In this document: in pieces, positions 15,979 through 23,726 of the stretch | Layout: each line of letters begins with the position of its first letter | Position numbering within the stretch: the stretch's first letter is position 1 | NCBI RefSeq assembly: GCF_021440085.1 | Contig: NZ_JAKCPW010000024.1 | Coordinates: forward strand, 1-44,302 | Direction of reading: 5' to 3' | Length of the DNA: 44,302 bases | Origin: Dyadobacter sp. CY261 | GTDB lineage: Bacteria; Bacteroidota; Bacteroidia; Cytophagales; Spirosomataceae | Notes under the pieces: generated by a model | What the model was told of the DNA's origin: nothing | Database searches by the model: none | The model's input: only the letters and a program-made list of their open reading frames with translations | Translations under genes and position numbers: made by a program

Positions 15979-17079
15979 TTAGCTTTTGGTGGAAGTTCGT
16001 TGCGAGGGAGTTAGAAGAGGCCCTGCCGGGATGGCGATCCGGCCGGCCGAGGTAGTGGCGGCATCGACAAGCCTTGTCGTTTTCTGCAGGAGGGCCCCCG
16101 GCCCACCGGCATGAATAATGTAGCCCGCTACCGATGGAACTGAGAAGTAGCCTACAATGCCGATAATCAGAAATATCAGGTAGGCCATATCGTGGGCGTT
16201 AAAGAAGGTGTCCCCTGAGCCTTCGATCTGATGGATATCCATGGCAATCATTTTTTCCTGGATTTTTCCGATAATGGCCCCGAAAATGTTTGCAACTGGC
16301 AGCCAGAGAAAGACATTGATGTAGCGGGCGATCCAGCTGATAAGTGTGAATTGAAAGCCGTCAAAGACAGCGATCCCGAAAGCAAGCGGGCCGATGATGG
16401 CCAGCACTATCAGATAAAAGGTCCTGATCGTGTTGATACAGAGCGCTGCGGCTTCAAAGATTACTCTGAGGATTTCGCTTAGCGCTGCCTTAATCGAGTT
16501 GCGGAAGTTGTAGGACTGCTTGGCCATGTAAAATTTAATATCGTTGGCAATCCCGTCGGTAAACCCTTCCGAGTAGCTGTTTCCATACATGTAGCGAAGC
16601 CACTTCTCGCGGTTACCCCGGCTGTCATCGCCCACATACATTTCCCAGAAATCCGAGCTTTTTATGGCATCTTCTTTCTTTTTGAGAAGCAGCGCGATGG
16701 CTTTGTCTGAATCAGTGACCATGCCCGAAGTTCCTCTGACGGCAGGGGAGAGCACCGCGTTGATCAGGGCGATCACAGACGGGAAGACAAGGATGGCAAA
16801 ACCGATCACAAATGGTCTGAGCAGTGGGTAGAAATCGATCGGTTCAGCAGCTGCAATGTGCCGCCAGACCCGGTGGCCGATGTAAAAAATTGCGGCAAAG
16901 GCGGCAATTCCGCGCCCGACGCTGATTAGCTGCTCGCAGAGCGGCAACATCTCAGCGTACAGCTCGTCGAGCACCCCGTTCAGACCGCGGATCTGGGCCT
17001 GATAGCCCTGGGAGTAGCCCAAATTGGGCAGTAGCGTTCCGGTAGCTGCAAACAGCAGCATAGCTTTGAATTGTTTCAT
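15979..17079 (-). CDS. traJ: Conjugative transposon protein TraJ (VirB6-like channel protein)
   Basis: A 366-residue protein with a signal-like N-terminus (MKQFKAMLLFAATGTLLPNL) and six or more membrane segments. The segment RPFVIGFAILVFPSVIALIN and the region VLAIIGPLAFGIAVFDGFQF are typical of TraJ in Bacteroidetes elements. It is thought to form part of the inner-membrane channel, like VirB6. No break is visible. It lies 16 bp after the upstream secreted protein gene and 5 bp before traK. Confidence 0.9.
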   Translation of the reverse strand: MKQFKAMLLFAATGTLLPNLGYSQGYQAQIRGLNGVLDELYAEMLPLCEQLISVGRGIAAFAAIFYIGHRVWRHIAAAEPIDFYPLLRPFVIGFAILVFPSVIALINAVLSPAVRGTSGMVTDSDKAIALLLKKKEDAIKSSDFWEMYVGDDSRGNREKWLRYMYGNSYSEGFTDGIANDIKFYMAKQSYNFRNSIKAALSEILRVIFEAAALCINTIRTFYLIVLAIIGPLAFGIAVFDGFQFTLISWIARYINVFLWLPVANIFGAIIGKIQEKMIAMDIHQIEGSGDTFFNAHDMAYLIFLIIGIVGYFSVPSVAGYIIHAGGPGALLQKTTRLVDAATTSAGRIAIPAGPLLTPSQRTSTKS

Positions 17080-17095
17080 GACGGGTAGCAGAAGC

Positions 17096-17737
17096 CTACG
17101 GCTTGATATCGTAAAGGTTTTGCATTGTTTTCACTGAGGCCTCCTCGTCCTTTCGCTGGGCGGCCAAAACACTATTATTGCTGCTGAAATGCCGGAGGAA
17201 GATCAATTGGTCTGAAACGTCTTGGTAGATCGCATCTATCATCGATAGCCGCTCATCATCAGAGGCCCTGAGCTTTTTGGCTGTTACAACAGAAAGCAGT
17301 GCATCCAGATTTTTAAGGCTTTCGGCAGTGAGCTCGCTGTACACCTGGACCAGATAATCCATCTCTTTGGCGCTGAATACGCCTGAGGCTGAAAGCTGGC
17401 CGGGTGCGCTGCGGCATTCTGCCGCAATGGCAAGCTGCATCTGAACGATATCCTTTATACGCCCGTAGTTTTTCACTGCCGGGCTGACTTGCAAAAGCCC
17501 GTCCAAAAACGCCTCATGGAGCTTGAAGTTGCCGCGGGATATATCGCGGATCTTAGTATAGCCTTCAAAAAGAATATCATATCCCTTTTTGAGCTCTTGC
17601 AGGATTTTTCTGAGCTCTCTGAGCTTTTCAAGGTTTAAAATCAGCTGGGTCACTTCCTGCGTCTGGGCATTTGACCGCGCCGGCACCGTAAGGGCCAGTA
17701 GCAACAGAATCATGATTTTTTTCATATGGCTCATCAT
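17096..17737 (-). CDS. Secreted helical protein of the conjugation operon (paralogue of the next gene upstream)
   Basis: This 213-residue protein has a signal peptide (MKKIMILLLLALTVPARSNA) and a mostly helical body: LEKLRELRKILQELKKGYDI, GYTKIRDISRGNFKLHEAFL, and the later motif SDDERLSMIDAIYQDVSDQL. Proteins like this in Bacteroidota conjugative elements are sometimes labelled TerB-like, but I see nothing that links it to tellurite. It clearly resembles the 213-residue product of 17734-18375 (GNFKLH versus GEFKLH; DDERLSMIDAIYQD versus DDERIRRIEDLRKD), so the two arose by duplication. Start and stop overlap by 4 bp. A periplasmic part of the apparatus is the simplest reading. Confidence 0.75.
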   Translation of the reverse strand: MMSHMKKIMILLLLALTVPARSNAQTQEVTQLILNLEKLRELRKILQELKKGYDILFEGYTKIRDISRGNFKLHEAFLDGLLQVSPAVKNYGRIKDIVQMQLAIAAECRSAPGQLSASGVFSAKEMDYLVQVYSELTAESLKNLDALLSVVTAKKLRASDDERLSMIDAIYQDVSDQLIFLRHFSSNNSVLAAQRKDEEASVKTMQNLYDIKP

Positions 17738-18375
17738 TGAATGCCGTTTAACGTGCGGCGGTGATCGATCTCTTTTAGCTCGTTTTCAGCGGACCCGCAG
17801 ACCAGGCCCAGTTGCCTTCGAAGGTTCTGGGCAAAGAGGTAATTGTCTTCAAAGTCTTTACGCAGATCTTCTATCCGCCGGATTCTTTCATCATCTGTCA
17901 TCGAGACCTGATCATCGCGGATCACCATGAAAAAGATGCCAACCAGCACCTGAGAATCATCATAAAGTGTCATAAGGCTGGTAAGCATCTGCTTTTTTAT
18001 CAAAGGGTCAAGCATCCGGCAGCCCGCTATATCAGATGGAAGCTGCTCGCAGATCTCATTGATGCTTCCGTGCAGATCGGTGATATGCTGCAAGCGGGAA
18101 AGCGAGGTAATACCTGATTTGACAATGCGCAGCGAATCAAAGCGGTTTTTATGCAGTTTGAACTCGCCGTTTTTGATCTGCTGGATCGCATCAAGGCCTT
18201 CCCTTGCGATTTTGTATCCTTCCTTGGTCAGCTCTAAGTAGAGCTTTAACTGCGCGATCTGCTCTTTGAGATACGCTCTTTGCGTGCTATTCTGGCGGAA
18301 CCATTCCTTGAAGAGCTGGGCGTTAGCGCCTGCCGTCAGTAGTGAGAGCCATAAGGCGATCAGGAGTGCTTTCAT
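17734..18375 (-). CDS. Secreted helical protein of the conjugation operon (second paralogue)
   Basis: A 213-residue protein with signal peptide MKALLIALWLSLLTAGANAQ. The body is helical (EQIAQLKLYLELTKEGYKIA, IKNGEFKLHKNRFDSLRIVK) and ends with DDERIRRIEDLRKDFEDNYL. It has the same length and layout as its downstream neighbour, with which it overlaps by 4 bp. In the operon it follows traI, whose product is also a signal-bearing helical protein. The three may be VirB5/TrbJ-like periplasmic or pilus-tip components. I know no experimental function. Confidence 0.72.
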   Translation of the reverse strand: MKALLIALWLSLLTAGANAQLFKEWFRQNSTQRAYLKEQIAQLKLYLELTKEGYKIAREGLDAIQQIKNGEFKLHKNRFDSLRIVKSGITSLSRLQHITDLHGSINEICEQLPSDIAGCRMLDPLIKKQMLTSLMTLYDDSQVLVGIFFMVIRDDQVSMTDDERIRRIEDLRKDFEDNYLFAQNLRRQLGLVCGSAENELKEIDHRRTLNGIQ

Positions 18376-18386
18376 AACATTCTGCT

Positions 18387-19064
18387 TTATGGGATACCGT
18401 ATAACTCCTTGGTGATTTTGGCGTCAAACTCGTTTTTGGCCCGCGAAAGGCTTAGTAGTGTATTTTCCTGATTGAAGGCGTTGAGCTCATCGTAGATCTG
18501 ATCGACCGCCGCTGCCGCGCGGTCAATGATTTCAAGCCGCCCCGCATCTGACATCTCGGTCGTAAAGGATTTAACGACCAGCTCCAAAAGCTCAACGCTG
18601 CGGGCGGTTTCTTCCAGTATGCCCTTATAGACCTTCTGGATCTGGGAAAGTTCTGCGGCAGTGAAATGCCTATCGCTGCGAAACAAAGACCAGGCGGCTT
18701 GGTACTGCCTGACGATCTGCGCTTCTTTGTCTGCGATCGCTTTGACGCGGAAATAATAGGTGACGACTGATTTGACTTTTTTAAGCTCTTCGTAATACTC
18801 CTTATAAAGGTCTCGCTGCTTTTTAACCCACTCTTCGATCTCATCGAGCTTTAATTTGGCCATCGTGTTTTCAAGGACTTTCTGCGCATTTTGAAGCCTG
18901 ATCTGCCGGTTTTGGCGCCGCTGGACGAGCAAATCCATAGCCCGTACCACCCTTGTGATGGCTTCCTTAATGATTTGGGCCCAGGGGATCGCTGCCTGCG
19001 CTTCTTTGACTGGCGTTGTTGCCAAAAGAAGCAGCAGCGTAAAGACTGCTATCTTCTTAAACAT
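18387..19064 (-). CDS. traI: TraI-like conjugal transfer protein (TrbJ/VirB5-type)
   Basis: The 225-residue protein has a signal peptide (MFKKIAVFTLLLLLATTPVK, then EAQA) and a long coiled helical body (VQRRQNRQIRLQNAQKVLEN, KKQRDLYKEYYEELKKVKSV). This text is characteristic of proteins called TraI in Bacteroidota elements, which occupy the slot after the VirB4 ATPase. The family resembles TrbJ/VirB5, periplasmic proteins linked to pilus formation. It begins 18 bp after the traG stop. The gene name follows usage for these elements and does not mean the F-plasmid TraI relaxase. Confidence 0.82.
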   Translation of the reverse strand: MFKKIAVFTLLLLLATTPVKEAQAAIPWAQIIKEAITRVVRAMDLLVQRRQNRQIRLQNAQKVLENTMAKLKLDEIEEWVKKQRDLYKEYYEELKKVKSVVTYYFRVKAIADKEAQIVRQYQAAWSLFRSDRHFTAAELSQIQKVYKGILEETARSVELLELVVKSFTTEMSDAGRLEIIDRAAAAVDQIYDELNAFNQENTLLSLSRAKNEFDAKITKELYGIP

Positions 19065-19082
19065 ATCGTCTTTGGTTTTAAA

Positions 19083-21542
19083 TTAACTTTTTTGTCGCAT
19101 CTCTCCGGCGAGCACTGAGACGGCAGCCTGCATACTGCCCAGTCTTTCGGCGTACTGCTGGACTTTGATCTTCTCGGTCTGCTCGGTGGTGTAGGTCAAA
19201 TATTCTTCCAGGCTTACCTCGGTGCGGTAAACTTTGGATAGTGTTCCGCCCAGACTGATAAAGACCTCTTTATAGCGAAGTAGCGGATCATTAGCCTTGT
19301 TGACCGAAAGCACCAGCGATTTTTCCTTTTCGGTTAGGCCCAAAAGCTCCTGGATCTGATCGAACTTGTTTTGGTATTTTGATTGGTCCAGCAGGATCTT
19401 GCAATCCGAGTTGTTGATGATCGCCTGCTTGACAATCGGAGAGGAGATAATATCTTCTACCTCCTGGGTGACCACAATCGCCTCGCCAAAGAACTTGCGT
19501 ACTGTTTTGAAAAGATACTTGATGTATTCGGCCATGCCTTCTTTGGCAATCGCCTTCCAGGCCTCCTCGATCAGGATCACTTTGCGGATGCCCGATAGCT
19601 TTCTCATCTTGGAGATAAAAACCTCCATGATAATGATGGTCACGATCGGAAAAAGGATCGGATGCTCTTTGATGTTATCGAGCTCAAAGACAATAAAGCG
19701 CTCGGATAATAGATCGATGTTTTCTTTGGCATTCAGAAGGTAATTAAACTCGCCGCCCCGGTAGTAGGGACGCAGAACGTAAAGGAAGTTACCGATGTCA
19801 AAGTCCTTTTCTTTGACCTGATCCTTTTTGAGCACCTTTACGAAATGGGTCTGCAAGAAATCATAAAAGCTGTCAAAGCATGGGAAGATGTCCTTTCCAT
19901 CGATGTGCTCATAGTACTGGGTGAGCGCAACTGACAGGGCGACGTATTCCGATCGCTTAAAGGTCTCGTCATCCTTTTTCCAAAGCGCAAGCAGGAGCGT
20001 TTTAATGCTTTCCTTTTTTTCGGTGTCCAGCGCATCGCCGTCTGTGATATAAAACGGGTTGAAGCGGATCGGGTTCTTTTCATCATAGGTGAAGTAGTAA
20101 CCCGATACCATATCACAAAGCCCTTTATAGCTGTGACCGACGTCAACGAGCACGATATGGGCGCCAGATTCGTAGTAGCTTCTGACCATGTGATTGGTAA
20201 AGAAGCTTTTGCCGCTTCCCGATGGCCCCAGGATAAACTTGTTGCGGTTGGTACAGATCCCCTTTTTGATGGGCTCATCGGAAATATCAACCAGCACGGG
20301 TTTGCCGGTGAGCCTGTCGCCAAGCCGGACTCCGAAGCTACCCTTGGAGGATCGATACGGAGATTCGAGATTAAAAAAGCAGGCAGCCTGTTCTGCGAAG
20401 GTGTCAAAGGTATCGTTCATCGGAAAATCGGCTGCATTTCCCGGTATGCCCGCCCAGAAAATCTGGGGGGCTCCGGAGGTCTCCAGTTTCGCTGAGCTGT
20501 CCAGCTGGGCAAGTACCGATGAGACCATGCTTTTAAGTTCTTTAACCAGGGAGTGGTCTTCCGTCCAGGCAAGCACATTGAAGTGTGCTTTGACCGGAAG
20601 CCGCTGCTCGCGGATGGCTTCGTTTAAGAATTCGTTGGTAGCATCCAGGGCAAGGCTATTCTCCCGCGCATAGATTGACAGCGATTGCAATCTTAACCTT
20701 TTACTTTCCAGTCTTTTGAGTGTCTTTTCACTCTCGCCGGTAAACACATATTGGTTGTAGATGTGATTGCATGCGAGCAGTTCTCCCAGAAGGCTGGCAA
20801 AACCGACGCTGAATTTGGTGTTGTCAGTCGAGTAGCGCTCATAGGTTGTTGCCGCACTGCAAAATCCGGGAAGATCCGCCGCATCAGCTAGCGAGTAAAG
20901 GCTGCAAAGCCTGTCGCCAACCTGGATTCCTTTCTCAAAGCTGATGTCGCGCAGCAGCCTCTGCTCAGTGCCGGTCAATAGAAACGCGTACTTTTCGATC
21001 AGGCCGGCACGTTGCGCCTGGCTAAAAAGCTCCTCGTTTTTAAGCTGCGTCAGGCGGGTCATCCCGCTGTCGTCAAGAATGCGTTTGAACTGGCCTGCAC
21101 TATCCAGGAAATCATCGAGGGCGGCTTTGTGCAGCGTTTGGCTTGGGGCGATTGAGCTGCGGAGCAGGTTACTGCTCAGCGAACTGGATAGCTTTCTTTC
21201 GTCGGGCGATTTGGTCAGCATTACGTAGCATTCATGAGACAGATAAGGCCTTCCCTGAAAAAATCTGTCACTGGACCGGCTCAAAAAGCTGATGGGTTCG
21301 GCCCTGATAGCCGAGAATTTTTCTGAAATAAACCAGTCTTGTTTATGCAGCACGGCGCGGTTGGGAAGAACCTTGATAGCTTTGACCCAAGTCTGGTGAA
21401 ACGCATCGTACTGCTGCTCGGAGAGCGTGAAGATCTCTGGCATTTGGGCGCGGAAGACGATGGTAACATCGCCCTGGCGGGAGAGGATCATATCGTGCTC
21501 GACGTCAAGGACCGGAAGCAAATCATCTAGAAGCTTTTCCAT
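19083..21542 (-). CDS. traG: TraG, VirB4-type conjugation ATPase
   Basis: This 819-residue ATPase powers assembly of the mating channel. The N-terminal half (MEKLLDDLLPVLDVEHDMIL) is the TraG/VirB4 regulatory part. The Walker A box ILGPSGSGKSFFTNHM is near residue 438. Walker B is in IRKVILIEEAWKAIAKEGMA, followed by the conserved VTQEVEDIISSPIVKQAIIN and ILLDQSKYQNKFDQIQELLG. Length and motifs are those of an intact Bacteroidetes TraG. It overlaps the traF stop by 20 bp. Together with the coupling protein it argues for a complete type IV secretion apparatus. Confidence 0.95.
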   Translation of the reverse strand: MEKLLDDLLPVLDVEHDMILSRQGDVTIVFRAQMPEIFTLSEQQYDAFHQTWVKAIKVLPNRAVLHKQDWFISEKFSAIRAEPISFLSRSSDRFFQGRPYLSHECYVMLTKSPDERKLSSSLSSNLLRSSIAPSQTLHKAALDDFLDSAGQFKRILDDSGMTRLTQLKNEELFSQAQRAGLIEKYAFLLTGTEQRLLRDISFEKGIQVGDRLCSLYSLADAADLPGFCSAATTYERYSTDNTKFSVGFASLLGELLACNHIYNQYVFTGESEKTLKRLESKRLRLQSLSIYARENSLALDATNEFLNEAIREQRLPVKAHFNVLAWTEDHSLVKELKSMVSSVLAQLDSSAKLETSGAPQIFWAGIPGNAADFPMNDTFDTFAEQAACFFNLESPYRSSKGSFGVRLGDRLTGKPVLVDISDEPIKKGICTNRNKFILGPSGSGKSFFTNHMVRSYYESGAHIVLVDVGHSYKGLCDMVSGYYFTYDEKNPIRFNPFYITDGDALDTEKKESIKTLLLALWKKDDETFKRSEYVALSVALTQYYEHIDGKDIFPCFDSFYDFLQTHFVKVLKKDQVKEKDFDIGNFLYVLRPYYRGGEFNYLLNAKENIDLLSERFIVFELDNIKEHPILFPIVTIIIMEVFISKMRKLSGIRKVILIEEAWKAIAKEGMAEYIKYLFKTVRKFFGEAIVVTQEVEDIISSPIVKQAIINNSDCKILLDQSKYQNKFDQIQELLGLTEKEKSLVLSVNKANDPLLRYKEVFISLGGTLSKVYRTEVSLEEYLTYTTEQTEKIKVQQYAERLGSMQAAVSVLAGEMRQKS

Positions 21543-21867
21543 TTTCTATTATCGTTTTGCTCGAAAACCTTTTTCTGGATTTGGCCTTGACCAGGCGGGG
21601 CACCTTCCGTGATGCCCACGCCTTAGTCAAGCCATGTTCCCCGTAAGTGGCACTCAGCTGGAAAACAGCCATGATCGATAAAGCAGCCATGCAAACCGCA
21701 ATCAAAAGGCATAGATAGTTATTGACCCCAATAGCATACAATAACCCATAAAGGACCATGACCATAAACATTGCCCCGCCTGCATACCAGATGTATTGTC
21801 CTTTCAGGCCTTTGAAAACAATGCTGCGATTAATGCCTTTGTTGATAGTGTAGTTTGTCCTGGCCAT
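21523..21867 (-). CDS. traF: TraF, small membrane protein (DUF4133, VirB3-like)
   Basis: I choose the ATG at 21867 (MARTNYTINKGINRSIVFKG), the usual start of the family, over a TTG nine bases upstream. The product is 114 residues with two adjacent membrane segments (YIWYAGGAMFMVMVLYGLLY and CLLIAVCMAALSIMAVFQL) and a basic C-terminus. Members lie between traE and the VirB4 gene and are taken as VirB3 equivalents. The order is exactly kept here, and the 3' end overlaps traG. Confidence 0.9.
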   Translation of the reverse strand: MARTNYTINKGINRSIVFKGLKGQYIWYAGGAMFMVMVLYGLLYAIGVNNYLCLLIAVCMAALSIMAVFQLSATYGEHGLTKAWASRKVPRLVKAKSRKRFSSKTIIENGKASR

Positions 21868-21893
21868 ACCGATCAAGTTTATACGTTAGCTGT

Positions 21894-22217
21894 TTACAGG
21901 CCGAAGAACGATTGCAGCACTGTGGCTACCACGACCAGAAAAATGCAGCTGCCAAACCATGCTGCGGCAACTTTTCCGGTGTCCTGATCACCCGCATTCC
22001 ATTTCTGAAAGACCTTCACAGCACCCACCAGACCGAGCACAGCGCCGATGGCATACATCAGGTTAGTGCCTGGCTCAAAGTAAGATCGGACCTGTGAATC
22101 AGCTTCCGAAATACCGGCCGCTCCGTCCTGGGCCCATGCAATTGTGGTTGCCAGGCTTGCAGCGATTGTCAACGAAAGGGCATACCATACCCCTGGATTC
22201 TTTCTCCTGTTTTTCAT
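21894..22217 (-). CDS. traE: TraE, small membrane protein (DUF4134, VirB2-like)
   Basis: A 107-residue protein with a signal peptide (MKNRRKNPGVWYALSLTIAA to AWAQ) and two hydrophobic helices (NLMYAIGAVLGLVGAVKVFQ and AAAWFGSCIFLVVVATVLQS). This is the DUF4134/TraE family of Bacteroidetes elements, considered pilin-like by analogy with VirB2. It starts the conserved tra block. It is separated from the upstream gene by a 95-bp gap with two inverted repeats, a place where expression of the tra block could be tuned. Confidence 0.9.
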   Translation of the reverse strand: MKNRRKNPGVWYALSLTIAASLATTIAWAQDGAAGISEADSQVRSYFEPGTNLMYAIGAVLGLVGAVKVFQKWNAGDQDTGKVAAAWFGSCIFLVVVATVLQSFFGL

Positions 22218-22268
22218 ACTCCTCTATCTGTTTAAGTTGAACATGCTTGGATTACCGCGGCTCGGGCA

Positions 22269-22301
22269 CCCTTCCCAATGCGGAAGGGGCCAAAGCTTTG
22301 G
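22269..22301 (-). promoter_or_regulatory. Intercistronic hairpins before traE
   Basis: CCCTTCC (22269-22275) pairs with GGAAGGG (22282-22288). Immediately beside it is the perfect 12-bp palindrome CCAAAGCTTTGG (22290-22301). Both lie in the 95-bp gap between the first operon gene and traE. They could be an RNA processing site, an attenuator or a protein site; no U tract follows. Confidence 0.45.
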
Positions 22302-22312
22302 TCAGGCTCCAT

Positions 22313-22804
22313 TTACACCACATTCCAAACCTCCCTTTTATCGCCTTTGCTTAGGTGTATGGAGCCGTATTTTGCGCATTCAGTATCAATGAGGTTGGTC
22401 ACCTCGGACTGAAATGCGGTGCCTTTCAGCACAGAATATTCTTTAAGGATTATTTGTAGCATTTGGATCAGATCCTGCTTGTCATAGTTTTTTTGATGGG
22501 CTTCCTGGATTTCTTCTGTTAGATGCTCCAAAAGTTTGTCCACCTTGAAGGACATTTCTTCGTCTTGCCAAACTTGCTGCGCTTCTTCTAGGACTTCTTC
22601 ATGCTGCGGGCCTGGGCCAGATGTTTCCTTAACTTTCCTGATAGGAGCGTTAGAATTAGATTGCCTTTTTTTTGCTCTGCTTCCAAGCAGGTGTTTGATG
22701 TCAGCTCGAAAATATTTCCACCCGACAAAGATGTAGTAGATCAGCAGGCCGCCAGCGAGAATCCTGGCATAAACAGCCCATGGGTTTGAGGTAAACATCT
22801 GCAT
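22313..22804 (-). CDS. First gene of the conjugation operon; single-pass membrane protein
   Basis: The 163-residue product starts MQMFTSNPWAVYARILAGGL. It has one membrane segment (residues about 10-30) followed by a charged cytoplasmic region rich in Glu, Gln and Lys (EEVLEEAQQVWQDEEMSFKV, HLTEEIQEAHQKNYDKQDLI). I do not know the family by name. Proteins of this size and topology often precede traE in Bacteroidota elements, so a role in transfer or its regulation is likely. The putative promoter and GTAC inverted repeat lie 60-120 bp upstream. Confidence 0.7.
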   Translation of the reverse strand: MQMFTSNPWAVYARILAGGLLIYYIFVGWKYFRADIKHLLGSRAKKRQSNSNAPIRKVKETSGPGPQHEEVLEEAQQVWQDEEMSFKVDKLLEHLTEEIQEAHQKNYDKQDLIQMLQIILKEYSVLKGTAFQSEVTNLIDTECAKYGSIHLSKGDKREVWNVV

Positions 22805-22861
22805 CTTACGTTTGCGTTTGAGGTGATCGGCTTCTGCAGCCGGTTGATCTTTGTTACGCTA

Positions 22862-22869
22862 CAAAGTAA
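22862..22869 (-). promoter_or_regulatory. Candidate -7 element of the conjugation operon promoter
   Basis: Read on the minus strand this is TTACTTTG, one base off the Bacteroidetes -7 word TAnnTTTG. It lies 58 bp before the first operon gene, and the GTAC inverted repeat covers the place where a -33 element would be. Confidence 0.4.
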
Positions 22870-22881
22870 GTCGCAGGATAA

Positions 22882-22923
22882 GGGTACAGAAAAGTACAAG
22901 TTTTGTTGTACCTTTTTGTACCC
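22882..22923. promoter_or_regulatory. GTAC inverted repeat, candidate operator of the conjugation operon
   Basis: Two 18-nt arms, GGGTACAGAAAAGTACAA (22882-22899) and TTGTACCTTTTTGTACCC (22906-22923), pair with two mismatches around GTTTTG. Each arm itself contains two GTAC words, giving four in 42 bp. It sits just upstream of the tra promoter candidate and shares GTAC with the palindrome in front of the XRE gene. Because six T residues follow on the plus strand, it could instead act as a terminator for plus-strand transcripts. Confidence 0.6.
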
Positions 22924-22986
22924 TTTTTTCGTCGTGGGTAAAATGGCCCAAAGTAATCACGTGAAAGCAATTGGTTGACTTCACTT

Positions 22987-23250
22987 ATGGAACCTCTCGA
23001 AAAACCTGAATTTGAATTTGTAAGCGAAATCTCGCCGTTTGATGTAAATAGCTATCTACCTCACATGGGGTGGATTTCATCTTCTCCGACCGACTTCAAG
23101 ATTTACCGAAGTGAGAATTCGTCGAACTATTTTTTGCACGATGAGAAGTCCGATCAGCTTTTTGAATTTAGCTATATTGAAGGACGCACTCTTAAAGAGA
23201 AATCTCAGTTTGAGGCAATTATTGAAGGGCTAAAGCTGCTAGGGAATTAG
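22987..23250 (+). CDS. Small acidic protein of unknown function
   Basis: An 87-residue protein from the ATG at 22987 (MEPLEKPEFEFVSEISPFDV). A TTG at 22975 is an alternative start that adds four residues. It is acidic and aromatic-rich, with FKIYRSENSSNYFLHDEKSD and KEKSQFEAIIEGLKLLG, and has no signal or membrane segment. I do not recognise it. It is divergent from the conjugation operon and convergent with the XRE regulator, so it may be an accessory regulator, an anti-repressor or a small defence-evasion protein. None of these can be shown from sequence. Confidence 0.6.
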   Translation: MEPLEKPEFEFVSEISPFDVNSYLPHMGWISSSPTDFKIYRSENSSNYFLHDEKSDQLFEFSYIEGRTLKEKSQFEAIIEGLKLLGN

Positions 23251-23324
23251 AGGAAAGGGAAAATTAGAAATTGAACCAGTTTGATTGGGTAGTTTCCCAA
23301 GGTACTGTGGCGAAAGCAGAAATA

Positions 23325-23555
23325 TTACAAAGGATACTCTGGCAAGAAATCCTTAGGAGAGCAATCCAACGCTTTTGCCAAAGCGTTTAGGTGATTGATA
23401 TTGTATTTGGCGCGCCTGCTGGGTGCTTCTACGTGCGAAACAAATGTATCAGTCATCTCCATTTTTTGAGAGAGCGCCATTTGAGAAAGACCAAGCGATT
23501 TGCGCTTTTCTCTGACCTTCTCAACGATATATTTCTCGATTGGTGACAACAACAT
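23325..23555 (-). CDS. XRE-family DNA-binding regulator
   Basis: The 76-residue protein is almost entirely a Cro/CI-type helix-turn-helix: VREKRKSLGLSQMALSQKME, then MTDTFVSHVEAPSRRAKYNI, then ALAKALDCSPKDFLPE. Such short XRE proteins usually act as dimeric repressors. The 20-bp palindrome at 23596-23615, 41 bp upstream of its start, is the natural autoregulatory site. Similar GTAC words at 22882-22923 suggest that it also controls the conjugation operon. Start MLLSPIEKYIV at 23555 is chosen because the HTH begins soon after. Confidence 0.87.
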   Translation of the reverse strand: MLLSPIEKYIVEKVREKRKSLGLSQMALSQKMEMTDTFVSHVEAPSRRAKYNINHLNALAKALDCSPKDFLPEYPL

Positions 23556-23595
23556 CTGTTTTTTGTTGCAAGCACAATCTTTTATAAAATTTTCT

Positions 23596-23615
23596 CAATG
23601 GTACATGTACCATTG
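23596..23615. promoter_or_regulatory. 20-bp perfect palindrome, candidate XRE operator
   Basis: CAATGGTACATGTACCATTG is identical to its reverse complement over all 20 bases. It lies between the divergent XRE gene (-) and the plus-strand promoter-like TATATTTG at 23631, so one bound dimer could control both directions. Confidence 0.75.
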
Positions 23616-23630
23616 TAAGTAACTTTTTGT

Positions 23631-23638
23631 TATATTTG
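23631..23638 (+). promoter_or_regulatory. Candidate plus-strand promoter (TAnnTTTG)
   Basis: TATATTTG matches the Bacteroidetes -7 consensus TAnnTTTG exactly. A TTG lies 15 nt upstream at the palindrome edge, slightly closer than the usual -33 spacing. Transcription would enter the structured region and could continue to the gene at 24086. Confidence 0.5.
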
Positions 23639-23686
23639 TTAAAACAATTGGCGGGTGTTGCAATCCGGTATTCGTCAATTCTATTT

Positions 23687-23716
23687 GCGATACTTCAGAA
23701 TATCAGAAGCATTCGC
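23687..23716 (+). other. Stem-loop 1 of the structured leader
   Basis: GCGA (23687-23690) pairs with TCGC (23713-23716), and CTTC (23693-23696) with GAAG (23706-23709), with a short internal loop. Confidence 0.45.
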
Positions 23717-23726
23717 TTTGAGTCTC

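Noticed and set aside
17096..17737. Tellurite resistance protein TerB
   Set aside because: It has a signal peptide and no recognisable TerB motif, and it clearly belongs to a tra operon.
18500..18540. Another G/C micro-insertion in the TraI-like gene
   Set aside because: The G/C-rich text encodes the in-frame DRAAAAVDQ of an intact protein in a generally G/C-richer operon.
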